Shown piece by piece: positions 20,224 to 27,715 of a DNA stretch of 27,715 nucleotides (position 1 is its first letter; each line of letters starts with the position of its first letter). The notes under the pieces were generated by a model that was given only the letters and a program-made list of their open reading frames with translations, was not told the origin of the DNA and ran no database searches. The DNA comes from a virus. Where the stretch lies: the IMG/VR virus record IMGVR_UViG_3300007735_000565, positions 1-27,715 of that record, one strand, 5' to 3'. A program made the position numbers and the translations under genes.

Positions 20224-20839
20224 GTTTACACCTTTCGTTATGAAATCTTCCGATTGCTCTTGCGTTTAATTGTTTTCCACACACAGAACAGATGAGTTTA
20301 GGTTCTGTTCTTCCTATTCTATAGTCTTTATTTTCTTCAATGAACTGTTTTATGCTTTTTAATTGTTGTTGTTTTTTTGTATATTTAATATTATCAATAC
20401 CATTAGTCAACCAAACAAAACCTTTATTTTTGATTCCACCCCGTTTTCCAAATTCAGATTGCCATTTCGATTGAGTAAATGCTCCTCGTTTACCACCCTT
20501 GGACGCTAATATCAATCTTTCTTCTTTTGTTTGAGAGTGAATTCCAATTTTATTTTTTATTTGCGTTTCTGCGCCTTTTTTACCACCCAATCTACATTTT
20601 TCTAGTTTTAGTTGAGAAGATGATATTCCAATTTTACTAGCCATCAAATCTCTAACATTACCATTTTTTAAATATCTTTCATGGTGTATTTTTTTATGAT
20701 CTTCAAATGAAAGTGCTATTAGATTTGAAATATCATTTGATCCTCCCTCGTAAAGAGGAATTATGTGATGTATTTCATATCCTTTTGGTATTGGTCCTTT
20801 ATTTTCCTTATAATAACGTCTTATTTTCTTTCGATTCAT
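20201..20839 (-). CDS. Free-standing HNH homing endonuclease inside the nrdJ split (212 aa)
   Basis: HNH nuclease: the core is GYEIHHIIPLYEGGSND (H24, H25), N39 in ISNLIALS and H48/H52 in EDHKKIHHERY. It is followed by repeated Gly/Lys motifs (GGKKGAETQ, GGKRGAFTQ, GKRGGIKN) of the NUMOD3-like DNA-binding kind, a GFVWLTNGIDN segment common in phage HNH proteins, and a C-terminal Cys/His cluster (CSVCGKQLN, FHNERC). The start at 20839 has GAGGA five bases upstream. It overlaps the N-half stop by 32 bases and the C-half start by 23, so it is out of frame with both. It probably cuts intein-less nrdJ copies to spread the split intein. Confidence 0.9.
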   Translation of the reverse strand: MNRKKIRRYYKENKGPIPKGYEIHHIIPLYEGGSNDISNLIALSFEDHKKIHHERYLKNGNVRDLMASKIGISSSQLKLEKCRLGGKKGAETQIKNKIGIHSQTKEERLILASKGGKRGAFTQSKWQSEFGKRGGIKNKGFVWLTNGIDNIKYTKKQQQLKSIKQFIEENKDYRIGRTEPKLICSVCGKQLNARAIGRFHNERCKHGKNKIN

Positions 20840-22571
20840 TAACTTCCTCTTGGTTTAATACACCACTAGTATATAGTGTTTTAAGATTTTCAAGAGGATC
20901 AAATGACATGATGTAGTCATCTGTAGTTAATTCTCGCATACACTTCCAACCATTATTGGTCAGTAATTTATGTTCTGGTGAAAATTTATAAACATTACCG
21001 TGTTCATCTTCAATCTCAAATACGGGTGACATACCCTTTACATAGAGATTTGTAACCTTTCTTAGATCGTCGTTTTGATCATATACAAACAATTCAACAG
21101 GTGGTTGTACCCACGATCCCTCTAATAGATTTTCTGGATCTTTTCCACAGAATTCAAATATCTCAGCAAATGACATAATACCATTTGTAGTTTTAATTTT
21201 AGTGTCTAAAGTTCCACACCCTGAAGGTTTGACGCAAGTGATTGCAGCAGACTCGTTGATTTTTAGCTTATGAGCATACTCCTTGTTAGTATCCACCGCG
21301 ACATGGCGTAGATGCTCAAGTAGATCTGGTAGATCACCCGCACGACCATTAGTGATCTCGTTATCCATGATACCAGTCAGAGACACACCAAGCAGACGCT
21401 CTTCTTCACAGTTCTTCTGCCAATCGCTTGACAGGTAGCGGAACTTTGTAAGAGTTGACTGGAATGTACCAAGAATGGTAGCAAGACGAACCTTACGAGC
21501 AAGAGTATCTGGAGTATCGTCAGCACGAATCACGACTTCAGATAGATTGCAGAACTCACGATCACGCAAAATAATTTCTGAGCAAGGATTAGTTCCGAAG
21601 TCATAGTTTGGATTACGACGGTCACCAAGACGCTTGATCTGATTCTTTGCAGCCTGACGATTGAAGATACCACGCTCACCGCTCTTGCTCTTGACAAGTG
21701 CAACCCATTCGTCCATGAAAGTTTCCATGTCTGGCTTGCTCTTGTATGAAGCAGAGTTGTTTGCTAGTGCGCGTTGACCATTGTTCTCCCACCACGCACC
21801 GCTCTTGGCATTACGCATGCGGTCATCGTCAAGTGACGATAGAGAGATGAGAGCAGAACGACGAACGCCACCAACAACTACGATTTCAGCAATTTTGCAT
21901 ACGATATCGTGGCATTCGACCGTAGTGAGCTTTCGACCAGCCGCCTTGCGGAAGGTTTCAACGGTAAATCTGAAAAGGTCTTCCAGAGGTTCAGGTCCCG
22001 ATGCTCGTCCACCGAATGTTTTAAGTCTCGCTCCAGCAGGACGAATTTTTGAAATGTCCCATCGCGGAATCTGACCACCAATGAGTAGCGAGAAGAGTTC
22101 CTTATAAGCCTTGGCCCAGCCAATCTTAGAGTCCTCCACAACAATGAGCGAATCACTGTCGGTAAATTCTTCAGCAATAGTAGGAAGTTTTTCAACGAAA
22201 TCCCTTTCGACGGAGAATCCAACACCTGTACCGCACATTAAGATGTATAGAATCTCATCAAACGAGCGAACCTTGCTCGTAGAAACATAAGAGCAGTTAT
22301 ACCCTGCTACATGGTCGCGCTCCAATGCCTCGCCTGCGGTCATGAGGCAGCGCATAGACGGCATCACTTCCAAGTTCAGAACAGCTGTTTCAAGCTCCTT
22401 GCGTAGATCCTTGGGCATCTTGTAATTGCAACTTTCCTTAAGATGCTTTTCGAAGAAGTCGAAGTAACGAGTAACGGTTTCGTTCCATGACTCCCTTCGT
22501 GTTTCCTCATCGATCCAACGAGCGTAACGGGAAGCGTGAATAAAACTCTGATATGGAGTTGGTAGTGACAT
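20808..22571 (-). CDS. nrdJ: Ribonucleotide reductase NrdJ, N-terminal half with split-intein N-fragment
   Basis: The first 451 residues are the N-part of a monomeric class II (adenosylcobalamin-dependent) ribonucleotide reductase, which makes deoxynucleotides. The catalytic set is complete: C93 (YNCSYV) and C341 (FCNL) match the reducing pair, and N328-P-C330-S-E332 the thiyl-radical site, with the same C330-C341 spacing as in the Lactobacillus enzyme. The protein stops being reductase after AITCVKPSG and continues as a 136-residue split-intein N-fragment beginning at Cys452. I place the start at 22571 (ATG, with AAGGA upstream); a TTG at 22622 is in frame. It is split by the HNH gene before the C-half and is downstream of thyX. 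Confidence 0.93.
   Translation of the reverse strand: MSLPTPYQSFIHASRYARWIDEETRRESWNETVTRYFDFFEKHLKESCNYKMPKDLRKELETAVLNLEVMPSMRCLMTAGEALERDHVAGYNCSYVSTSKVRSFDEILYILMCGTGVGFSVERDFVEKLPTIAEEFTDSDSLIVVEDSKIGWAKAYKELFSLLIGGQIPRWDISKIRPAGARLKTFGGRASGPEPLEDLFRFTVETFRKAAGRKLTTVECHDIVCKIAEIVVVGGVRRSALISLSSLDDDRMRNAKSGAWWENNGQRALANNSASYKSKPDMETFMDEWVALVKSKSGERGIFNRQAAKNQIKRLGDRRNPNYDFGTNPCSEIILRDREFCNLSEVVIRADDTPDTLARKVRLATILGTFQSTLTKFRYLSSDWQKNCEEERLLGVSLTGIMDNEITNGRAGDLPDLLEHLRHVAVDTNKEYAHKLKINESAAITCVKPSGCGTLDTKIKTTNGIMSFAEIFEFCGKDPENLLEGSWVQPPVELFVYDQNDDLRKVTNLYVKGMSPVFEIEDEHGNVYKFSPEHKLLTNNGWKCMRELTTDDYIMSFDPLENLKTLYTSGVLNQEEVNESKENKTLL
20811..21218 (-). other. Split intein N-fragment (136 aa)
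   Basis: Begins at Cys452 of the precursor (block A, CGTLDTKIKTTNG) and contains block B (NVYKFSPEHKLLTNNGW, with a Ser in place of the usual Thr and the conserved His). It continues with RELTTDDYIMSFD and a tail of about 25 residues that overlaps the start of the HNH gene, longer than strictly needed for IntN. Pairs with the 36-residue C-fragment. Confidence 0.9.
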
Positions 22572-22625
22572 ATGAAAATCCTTAAAGTTGTGGCATTCTA
22601 GCCGTGTTGGGTATTTAGTCAATAT

Positions 22626-23330
22626 TTACTTTGTAAGTTCTGCCCAGCAAACAGGGAAATGGGGCTGAATTAGGCTACCCATGGCATTTGCGTATTCCCG
22701 AACCTCCCATTGAGCATGGGGGTCGATTCTTTGCTTAAAAACACGGGCATAAGCGGCCAAGGAACCCGTCCAGTACCATTCGGTGTATGTACCCTGGGGC
22801 AGGGCAAAACGAGCCTGTTCTGGGGCGATTCCAGCCCCAAGGAGCCAGTGGTAGGTCTTTAGGGCATCGCTAGCCACCTCAAAATACATGGCCTCAGCAG
22901 CCGCTAGCGTGTCTTCATTGGTAAGGAAGTCTTCTGACCCCTGTTTGGCCCCATTTGTGGGCTTTGTACGCCATTTTGGAATGTAAATTTCGGGTTCTTC
23001 GGTTACATACCGACGAGAAATTTCGTTTTCAACGAATCCGACCTTGTGCTTAAAAAGCTGGGTACGAATCGAAATAGGAGCCTTGATGTGAAGCATTATC
23101 TGGGGATGGGCAAAGGGGGTCCAGTGCTTGTGCTTGGCCAGATACGAAATAAGCTTCTTGTCCTTGTCTGGTAGCGTCTTACCAGTAATAGATCCTGTCC
23201 AGTGCTGTTCTCCGTCCCAGGATGATTCCTTGTGGAACGAAACTCTGGCCGCATTTACAACCGTCAAGTCAGAACCCATCACTTCGATGAGTCGAACGAA
23301 ACCCTTATCAAGTACATTTACTTTTTCCAT
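22626..23330 (-). CDS. thyX: Flavin-dependent thymidylate synthase ThyX (234 aa)
   Basis: ThyX converts dUMP to dTMP using methylene-tetrahydrofolate and FAD, without dihydrofolate production. The signature motif is present in its phage form, KHKVGFVENEISRRY (residues 94-108; RHR changed to KHK, NExS and RRY kept), along with the substrate region FKQRIDPHAQWEVREYA and an N-terminal HPQI/LH segment. The length is normal for the family, which works as a homotetramer. The gene starts with GAGG eight bases upstream and overlaps the primase stop by 13 bases. It sits directly before nrdJ, so the two nucleotide genes are expressed together with replication genes. Confidence 0.95.
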   Translation of the reverse strand: MEKVNVLDKGFVRLIEVMGSDLTVVNAARVSFHKESSWDGEQHWTGSITGKTLPDKDKKLISYLAKHKHWTPFAHPQIMLHIKAPISIRTQLFKHKVGFVENEISRRYVTEEPEIYIPKWRTKPTNGAKQGSEDFLTNEDTLAAAEAMYFEVASDALKTYHWLLGAGIAPEQARFALPQGTYTEWYWTGSLAAYARVFKQRIDPHAQWEVREYANAMGSLIQPHFPVCWAELTK

Positions 23331-24325
23331 TTCATAAACCTCAGTTTTGCTTCAAGACCTGAATGCGTATTGGTGCGTATCATAGCCATCGGATCACCAA
23401 ACGCAAGAACATAGTCGTTAATATCCTTGACCTTAACATCTGGCCAAATAAGAATCTTATGGCCCTTCTCAATAACCGTTTCCATGAAGCCACAAATCTG
23501 CTTGTTGCGCTTCTCGTTGTCGAAGACATAGATCACCTCACTGTTCGCAATCTTCTCAGGAAGCTTCATGTCCCCGGCAGCACCAACCATCGCAAGAGCG
23601 TTAGGTAGGAAGATGCTGTCAATCGGTCCTTCTGTGATGTAGATTGGTTGTTCTGGATTTACTCTCCAGAGTCCATACCATAGTTTTTCCACAGAATCCT
23701 TCTTGAGAGTAATATAGCGGATTTTGGAATCTGCCTCAAGCGCGCGACCCTGGACTCCGATGAGTTGTTTCTCGTCATCGTAGAATGGGATGACCAGTCT
23801 TGGCTCTCTCTTGAGTTCGTAGTCGCTGCTAAAGCCCTTCGCAACTTCGGAGAAGTCTTCGGCGTAATAAAAGTAGCAGAACGATTCGTCAGGGATCTTT
23901 CGCTTCTCAAGATATTTGACGATTGGATGTGCAAAATCAAGGTCACAAACATTGACGCAATTCTTAGGCACTTCGAATGTAGTGATCTTCTTAGTTGGAA
24001 CAAAGAGATCTTCCTGCTTTGGTTTCTTGTAATTTGATCTTCCATTTTCACCATTCGTAAATCGTTTAAAAGCATACTCCTTGGCAAGCAACGGATTGAT
24101 TGCTTCAAGGAAGTTGTACATGTTTGTTCCGTGGCCGCAATTGTGGCAACGGAAAAAGAAGTCGTTGCCCTTCTGGTAGAAATACCCACGGGCAATGTTC
24201 TTACGCTTCTTGGAATCCCCACAGAACGGACATCGACAATTGGCAAGATTATCCTTCTTCCACTTGAACTTCTTCAAGTGTTCTGAAGCAATGTTGATAA
24301 ACACCTTGTCGATATATGCGCTCAT
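23318..24325 (-). CDS. DNA primase, T4 gp61-like (335 aa)
   Basis: Makes the RNA primers for lagging-strand synthesis with the helicase. N-terminal zinc-binding region: RCPFCGD and CHNCGHG (two Cys pairs, about residues 30-65). Middle: a TOPRIM-like core with YITEGPIDSIFLPNALAMVGA (catalytic Glu) and VIYVFDNEKRNK (metal-binding Asp), then the DVKVKDINDY segment. Together these identify a bacterial/T4-type primase. The start was put at 24325, where the ATG overlaps the helicase TGA (ATGA), rather than the TTG at 24334. The gene ends inside the first codons of thyX. Confidence 0.93.
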   Translation of the reverse strand: MSAYIDKVFINIASEHLKKFKWKKDNLANCRCPFCGDSKKRKNIARGYFYQKGNDFFFRCHNCGHGTNMYNFLEAINPLLAKEYAFKRFTNGENGRSNYKKPKQEDLFVPTKKITTFEVPKNCVNVCDLDFAHPIVKYLEKRKIPDESFCYFYYAEDFSEVAKGFSSDYELKREPRLVIPFYDDEKQLIGVQGRALEADSKIRYITLKKDSVEKLWYGLWRVNPEQPIYITEGPIDSIFLPNALAMVGAAGDMKLPEKIANSEVIYVFDNEKRNKQICGFMETVIEKGHKILIWPDVKVKDINDYVLAFGDPMAMIRTNTHSGLEAKLRFMKWKK

Positions 24326-25716
24326 ATAGTCCAATCACTCACTTTGACTAGCTTGGGAATCTCACGCGGAGCATAGCCCTGTCCGTATCCATCAGGATTA
24401 TTCTGATTGGAATCGGCAATGCCATCTTGCTCATCTCGCTTGACATCATACAGCTTCATCTTGGAGCGGTCAATACCCACTACAAACTTTTTATTTACAG
24501 TTGCACTGTTGTAGCGGTTCTTGAGTTGCTTGACTAGAATCTGACCAGTCTGCTCTAGATCCTCTGTGCTGATAAGAGCAACAAAGAAATCTGCTGTGGC
24601 AGGAAGACCGAATGATTCCGAAGTATCTTCTAGACCGAAATCGCTGTTTGCAAATCCAGTTCTATTGACCTGGGTGGCTGAGAAGATTGGTACATTGTAC
24701 TCTACTGCTAGACCACGAAGTTCTTCTGCGACAGACTTGATGTAGAAATAGCTGTTTGTGTTTGCATTCTGCTTGATTCTTGCAGAAGCGCAAATGTTGA
24801 TATAGTCAACAAAGATGGCATCAGGAACAAACCGCTTCTTAATCTTCAGTTCGTCAAGAAGGTGCTTGAAGTTAGCAACCGATGCACTGGCAGTTGGGTA
24901 TTCTTTGATAATCAACTTGCCATGAACCTTATTCTTTAGCTGCTGCATCTTCTTATCGTAGATGGTCTTTGGAAGATCCTTGAGATTATCCAAGGTGATG
25001 TCTAGAAGATTGGCATCAATTCGCTCTGCGATTCTTTCTTCTGCCATTTCGCATGTGATGTATAGAACATTAAGATTCTGTACAAGACAATTCGCTGCAT
25101 GGTGGCATAGGAACAGGGACTTACCCACACCAGTACCAGCCATGATGATATTGAGAGTCTTTGATGGGACTCCACCACCAGTGATGGCGTTGAAGAATTC
25201 AAGATCGAACGGAATACGCTTTTCTATCTGATGATAGAACTCAAAGCGTCGATCAGCATCATCAATGTAGTCGTGACCAATGTGGTTGTCAAATGACACA
25301 GACAGAGCATTAGAAAGAATACTAGGGATTGCATTCTTTGTGTGTGTCTTTGATTTTCCGTCGAGAATATGAATAGAATCCATAATAGCATTATAGACTG
25401 CCTTATCCTTTACATGATTCTCAGTCTGCTCAATGAGCCAAGTGAGATCTGTTTGTTCTGGATTGGAATACAAAGCCTCAACGCACTTGGAGCATTCTGA
25501 GAACTCGTCTTCCGAAACAAGATCAAGCTTACCAAGGCTGATATCAAGAGCCTCCCTTGTGGGGAGGCTGTTGTACTTGGTGATGAATTCCGAAACCAGA
25601 GTGAAAATCTTCTTGTTTACATTATTACTGAAATATTCTTCCTTAAGGAATGGATGTACTTTACGAACATACTGCTCATTCGTCGCCAGATTCTTCAATA
25701 TAACTGATTCCATCAT
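24322..25716 (-). CDS. Replicative DNA helicase, T4 gp41-like / DnaB family (464 aa)
   Basis: Hexameric 5'-3' helicase that unwinds DNA at the fork and works with the primase next to it. An N-terminal helical domain (about 1-150) precedes a RecA-fold motor: Walker A MAGTGVGKSLFL, then ITCEMAEERIAERI, Walker B PDAIFVDYINIC, a sensor region SATQVNR, and the arginine-rich region QLKNRYNSA. The C-terminal tail ends PREIPKLVKVSDWTI. Length is normal for gp41-like helicases. I chose ATG 25716; GTG 25722 and a second ATG at 25713 are alternatives, and GAGAGG is upstream. Its 5' end overlaps the gene before by 41 bases and its stop overlaps the primase start. Confidence 0.95.
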   Translation of the reverse strand: MMESVILKNLATNEQYVRKVHPFLKEEYFSNNVNKKIFTLVSEFITKYNSLPTREALDISLGKLDLVSEDEFSECSKCVEALYSNPEQTDLTWLIEQTENHVKDKAVYNAIMDSIHILDGKSKTHTKNAIPSILSNALSVSFDNHIGHDYIDDADRRFEFYHQIEKRIPFDLEFFNAITGGGVPSKTLNIIMAGTGVGKSLFLCHHAANCLVQNLNVLYITCEMAEERIAERIDANLLDITLDNLKDLPKTIYDKKMQQLKNKVHGKLIIKEYPTASASVANFKHLLDELKIKKRFVPDAIFVDYINICASARIKQNANTNSYFYIKSVAEELRGLAVEYNVPIFSATQVNRTGFANSDFGLEDTSESFGLPATADFFVALISTEDLEQTGQILVKQLKNRYNSATVNKKFVVGIDRSKMKLYDVKRDEQDGIADSNQNNPDGYGQGYAPREIPKLVKVSDWTI

Positions 25717-25993
25717 CTTCACTTACCTCTCCGTCAAATTGATCACCGATCATACCATTCTGTTCCTCTAAGAATTGTACAAGAAGATTTCCAACTACAT
25801 TTTGAAATTCTTCCTTTTCAGAATCCAAGAGTTGACCTTTTACTATATCATAGTTGAAATTTAAAACAAGATTATTATCCTTTTCTTGTAAATTTACAAC
25901 TCCATATTGAATCGCAATGCCCTTGAATCTGCCTTCTGCAATTTCAATATGTGCATTTCCGTCGCCATCATTTTCAATAATATTATACTTCAT
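25676..25993 (-). CDS. Acidic hypothetical protein (105 aa)
   Basis: The start is ATG 25993, with GGAAGA-like Shine-Dalgarno upstream and an 11-base overlap with the previous gene; a longer in-frame extension would lie inside that gene. The protein has a beta-rich N-terminal half (KYNIIENDGDGNAHIEIAEG, then IAIQYGVVNL) and a helical and then strongly acidic C-terminus (EVSEDDGISYIEES). No catalytic motif. It lies between the small conserved gene and the helicase, and overlaps the helicase start by 41 bases, so it is part of the replication transcript. It may help the helicase or be unrelated; the family is unknown to me. Confidence 0.6.
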   Translation of the reverse strand: MKYNIIENDGDGNAHIEIAEGRFKGIAIQYGVVNLQEKDNNLVLNFNYDIVKGQLLDSEKEEFQNVVGNLLVQFLEEQNGMIGDQFDGEVSEDDGISYIEESGDE

Positions 25994-26246
25994 ATTCTTC
26001 CGCTCTTTCTTTTGCTTCTTCGATTGACATGTCTTCAATGAAGCAAGGAGTTCCGGAGCCAACCCAGGCTCCGATGATATTGAACTCAAAATACTCCTGT
26101 GCCTCATCAAATGTCATGCCATCTGCCATCAAATTTTCAATAATCTTCTTTTGGCTGTATGCGGCGATTGGTTCATTCTGACCGAATCTCCACATAAAAC
26201 CAACGAAAGCATTGTCGTGACCATCACAAAAAAGTACATTGCTCAT
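25983..26246 (-). CDS. Small conserved phage protein (87 aa)
   Basis: The start at 26246 has GAGGT four bases upstream and follows the GDP-mannose dehydratase gene by seven bases. The protein holds the pattern FCDGHDNAFVGFMWRFGQ, then a KIIENLMADGMTFDEAQEYFEFN helix and IGAWVGSGTPCFIE. From memory this pattern is widespread in phages and bacteria as a small protein of unknown function, with the MADGM-(x)-EAxEYF helix and the AWVG-TP loop as the conserved parts. Function not established. The next gene starts within its last codons. Confidence 0.75.
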   Translation of the reverse strand: MSNVLFCDGHDNAFVGFMWRFGQNEPIAAYSQKKIIENLMADGMTFDEAQEYFEFNIIGAWVGSGTPCFIEDMSIEEAKERAEEYEV

Positions 26247-26253
26247 AGTTACC

Positions 26254-27258
26254 TCAGATAATGTTAAACTCAAGCTTAGGATTCTGCAACTTGTGCATCC
26301 AGTAATCCACCATCTCGTCCATCATCTCCTCAAATGTAATGGTTGGTTCCCATCCCATTTGTTCTGTTGCCTTGCTAGCATCACCACGAAGGTAATGTAG
26401 TTCTTCTGGTCGCTCATACTTCTTATCAGTCTTTACATACTGCCGATAATCCATACCGAGATATTCGAAGACATATTCAACCATGTCTTCTACTGAGTAT
26501 GATTGACCAGTAGCAAGAACATAATCGTCTGGATTAGGCATCTGAAGCATGTTCCACATACCACGAACATAATCCTTGGCGTGTCCCCAGTCTCTCTTGG
26601 CTCTTAGATTCCCAAGAATCAGGTTTTCAGCCATTCCAAGCTTTATCTTTGATGCTTGCAGTGCTACTTTGTTCGTCACGAAGTTAATACCTCTACGAGG
26701 AGATTCGTGGTTGAACAAAATTCCTGAGCAAATAAACATACCATATGCGTTTCTATAGTTATGGCATAGATTGTGAGCGTAGAGCTTGGCGCAACCGTAT
26801 GGGCTTACAGGAGACATGTGAGTTGTTTCTCTCTGGTACTTGTCATCATCGCATGAATTACCGAACATCTCAGAAGTAGCCGCATGATATACCTTTGAGT
26901 GGGGTGAGAATCTACGAACAGCCTCAAGGACTGCAAGAGTACCACCACCGTTTACATCAAGGGTATACTTGGGAAGATCGAATGAAACTTGAACATGAGA
27001 CTGTGCGGCCAGATGATAAACTTCATCTGGTTGCAGCTTCTGAATATTAGTTTCGATGCTGATCGGATCGGTCAAGTCTGCATAGTGCAGCTTAATCTTT
27101 CCATCGACCCAAAGATGATCGATACGAGTTGTCTGGGATTCTGGAACAGAGTTTCTACGAACAGTTCCATGAACCTCATATCCCTTCTCAACAAGTAGTT
27201 CTGCGAGGTACGATGCATCCTGACCATTGGCCCCGATAATTAGTGCTTTCTTATCCAT
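26254..27258 (-). CDS. gmd: GDP-mannose 4,6-dehydratase (334 aa)
   Basis: Converts GDP-D-mannose to GDP-4-keto-6-deoxymannose, the precursor of GDP-fucose and related sugars. It is a short-chain dehydrogenase fold with NADP: nucleotide-binding [14 protein letters not shown] (G9-x-x-G12-x-x-A15), TSEMFG (T128 and E130), SPYGCAKLY (Y154 and K158) and NHESPRRG (substrate site), a full catalytic set. Somewhat shorter than the 370-residue bacterial enzyme. Start at 27258, with AGGAGG nine bases upstream; longer in-frame starts lie in the uvsX gene. It sits in the middle of the replication transcript between uvsX and the helicase, with no other sugar gene in the window. It may remodel host or virion glycans. 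Confidence 0.93.
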   Translation of the reverse strand: MDKKALIIGANGQDASYLAELLVEKGYEVHGTVRRNSVPESQTTRIDHLWVDGKIKLHYADLTDPISIETNIQKLQPDEVYHLAAQSHVQVSFDLPKYTLDVNGGGTLAVLEAVRRFSPHSKVYHAATSEMFGNSCDDDKYQRETTHMSPVSPYGCAKLYAHNLCHNYRNAYGMFICSGILFNHESPRRGINFVTNKVALQASKIKLGMAENLILGNLRAKRDWGHAKDYVRGMWNMLQMPNPDDYVLATGQSYSVEDMVEYVFEYLGMDYRQYVKTDKKYERPEELHYLRGDASKATEQMGWEPTITFEEMMDEMVDYWMHKLQNPKLEFNII

Positions 27259-27715
27259 ACTTAAAATCCTCCTGAACGCGCTCATCAATTTGCTTTAGAA
27301 TCTCCTGAGTGAAATACTTCTCAGGGTCTTCGTTGATATGCTTTTCAAACACCTTTGTACCATCAGGAAGCTCAATCTTGGTAGAGTTCTTCTTGAAGAT
27401 ACCGTAATCCAAGGCAAGGTCAACAAGACCATAGTAACGGTTCAGACCGCTATCGAAATTCAGTTGAACCTGAACGATCTTGTTCTCCTTGGTTAGTCGG
27501 CTCTTATAAAGTTTGCAAGTAATGATATTACCTACAACTTCATCATCCTGCTTGTCCTTCTTCTTGGACAATGTTACGATAGTAGAAGCCGCATATTTTA
27601 GACCAGATCCACCACCAAGTTCCTTGGTTGGAACATAGGCTCCTACTACATCGTAGGTATGGTTTGTCATAATCATGGGAATCTTGGCCTTGCCAAGCTT
27701 TAGCGTAAGAACGCG
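27251..27715 (-). CDS. uvsX: UvsX recombinase (RecA family), C-terminal part only
   Basis: Partial at the window edge: the frame is open up to base 27715, so the N-terminus with Walker A lies outside. The visible 154 residues match the C-terminal half of T4 Uvs[40 protein letters not shown], the loop ending in [42 protein letters not shown] (the equivalent of the T4 DGGIDPYSGLLDMALELG region), and a shorter C-terminal tail. UvsX forms filaments on single-stranded DNA and carries out strand exchange for repair and recombination-dependent replication. Its stop overlaps the gmd start by 8 bases, so the genes are cotranscribed. Confidence 0.93.
   Translation of the reverse strand, partial: RVLTLKLGKAKIPMIMTNHTYDVVGAYVPTKELGGGSGLKYAASTIVTLSKKKDKQDDEVVGNIITCKLYKSRLTKENKIVQVQLNFDSGLNRYYGLVDLALDYGIFKKNSTKIELPDGTKVFEKHINEDPEKYFTQEILKQIDERVQEDFKYG

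Noticed and set aside
19546-22571. Breaks in nrdJ considered as frameshift or pseudogene
   Set aside because: Each piece has intact intein blocks, a plausible start and a Shine-Dalgarno, and the extein halves join exactly at the conserved KPSG/TVSQ boundary.
24962-25231. Opposite-strand open frames in the helicase and primase region
   Set aside because: Shadow frames of well-identified genes; low-complexity products and no initiation signals.

Overview
The window is a continuous piece of a T4-like (contractile-tailed) bacteriophage genome, AT-rich and probably environmental. The basis is a block on the minus strand of T4-type replication genes (uvsX recombinase, gp41-like helicase, gp61-like primase) together with exact copies of the T4 late-promoter octamer TATAAATA in front of several genes. 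Early-type genes use host sigma70-like promoters, one of them a perfect TTGACA-N16-TATAAT, so the host is an ordinary bacterium. An adenosylcobalamin-dependent ribonucleotide reductase (NrdJ) and a flavin-dependent thymidylate synthase (ThyX) replace the T4 enzymes, as in many marine and soil T4 relatives. I cannot name the host.

Layout. (1) 1-1317, minus strand: a chain of five tiny overlapping genes of unknown function behind a sigma70-like promoter. (2) 1314-2494, minus strand: an HNH nuclease gene directly behind a tRNA-Lys gene, then a two-gene lysis-like pair (holin candidate and a lipoprotein with a C-terminal membrane helix, resembling a unimolecular spanin) behind a late promoter. 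(3) 2545-3162, plus strand: a HExxH metallopeptidase-like gene, converging on a minus-strand chain of three very small genes (3155-3625). (4) 3668-4699 minus and 4741-18919 plus: the late region, with large charged or low-complexity proteins that are probably virion components, plus an HNH nuclease, an FmdB-type zinc ribbon, a PD-(D/E)XK nuclease, a protein with a C-terminal HNH domain, a membrane-anchored protein and an intein-containing protein. (5) 18912-27715, minus strand: a RuvC-like resolvase, an intrinsic terminator, then the DNA metabolism block (nrdJ broken by a split intein and a free-standing HNH gene, thyX, primase, helicase, two small genes, GDP-mannose 4,6-dehydratase, and the 3' part of uvsX).

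The genes fit together as follows. NrdJ and ThyX supply deoxynucleotides; helicase, primase and UvsX drive recombination-dependent replication; the RuvC-like enzyme and the PD-(D/E)XK nuclease can process branched or packaged DNA; late promoters switch on the structural and lysis genes.

The two most striking observations are these. First, three of the four exact TATAAATA octamers are followed after exactly five bases by the ATG of a late gene with no Shine-Dalgarno sequence. By the known geometry of T4 late promoters the transcript would start on the A of the start codon, so these late mRNAs would be leaderless. Second, nrdJ is a fractured gene: its two halves carry complementary split-intein pieces and a homing-type HNH gene sits between them, each piece overlapping the next by a few bases. 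A second, contiguous intein sits in the late gene at 12647-14773, inside a very conserved motif of a family without a known function.

No stretch longer than 300 bases lacks a gene. All gene identities come from reading motifs; no database search was possible.
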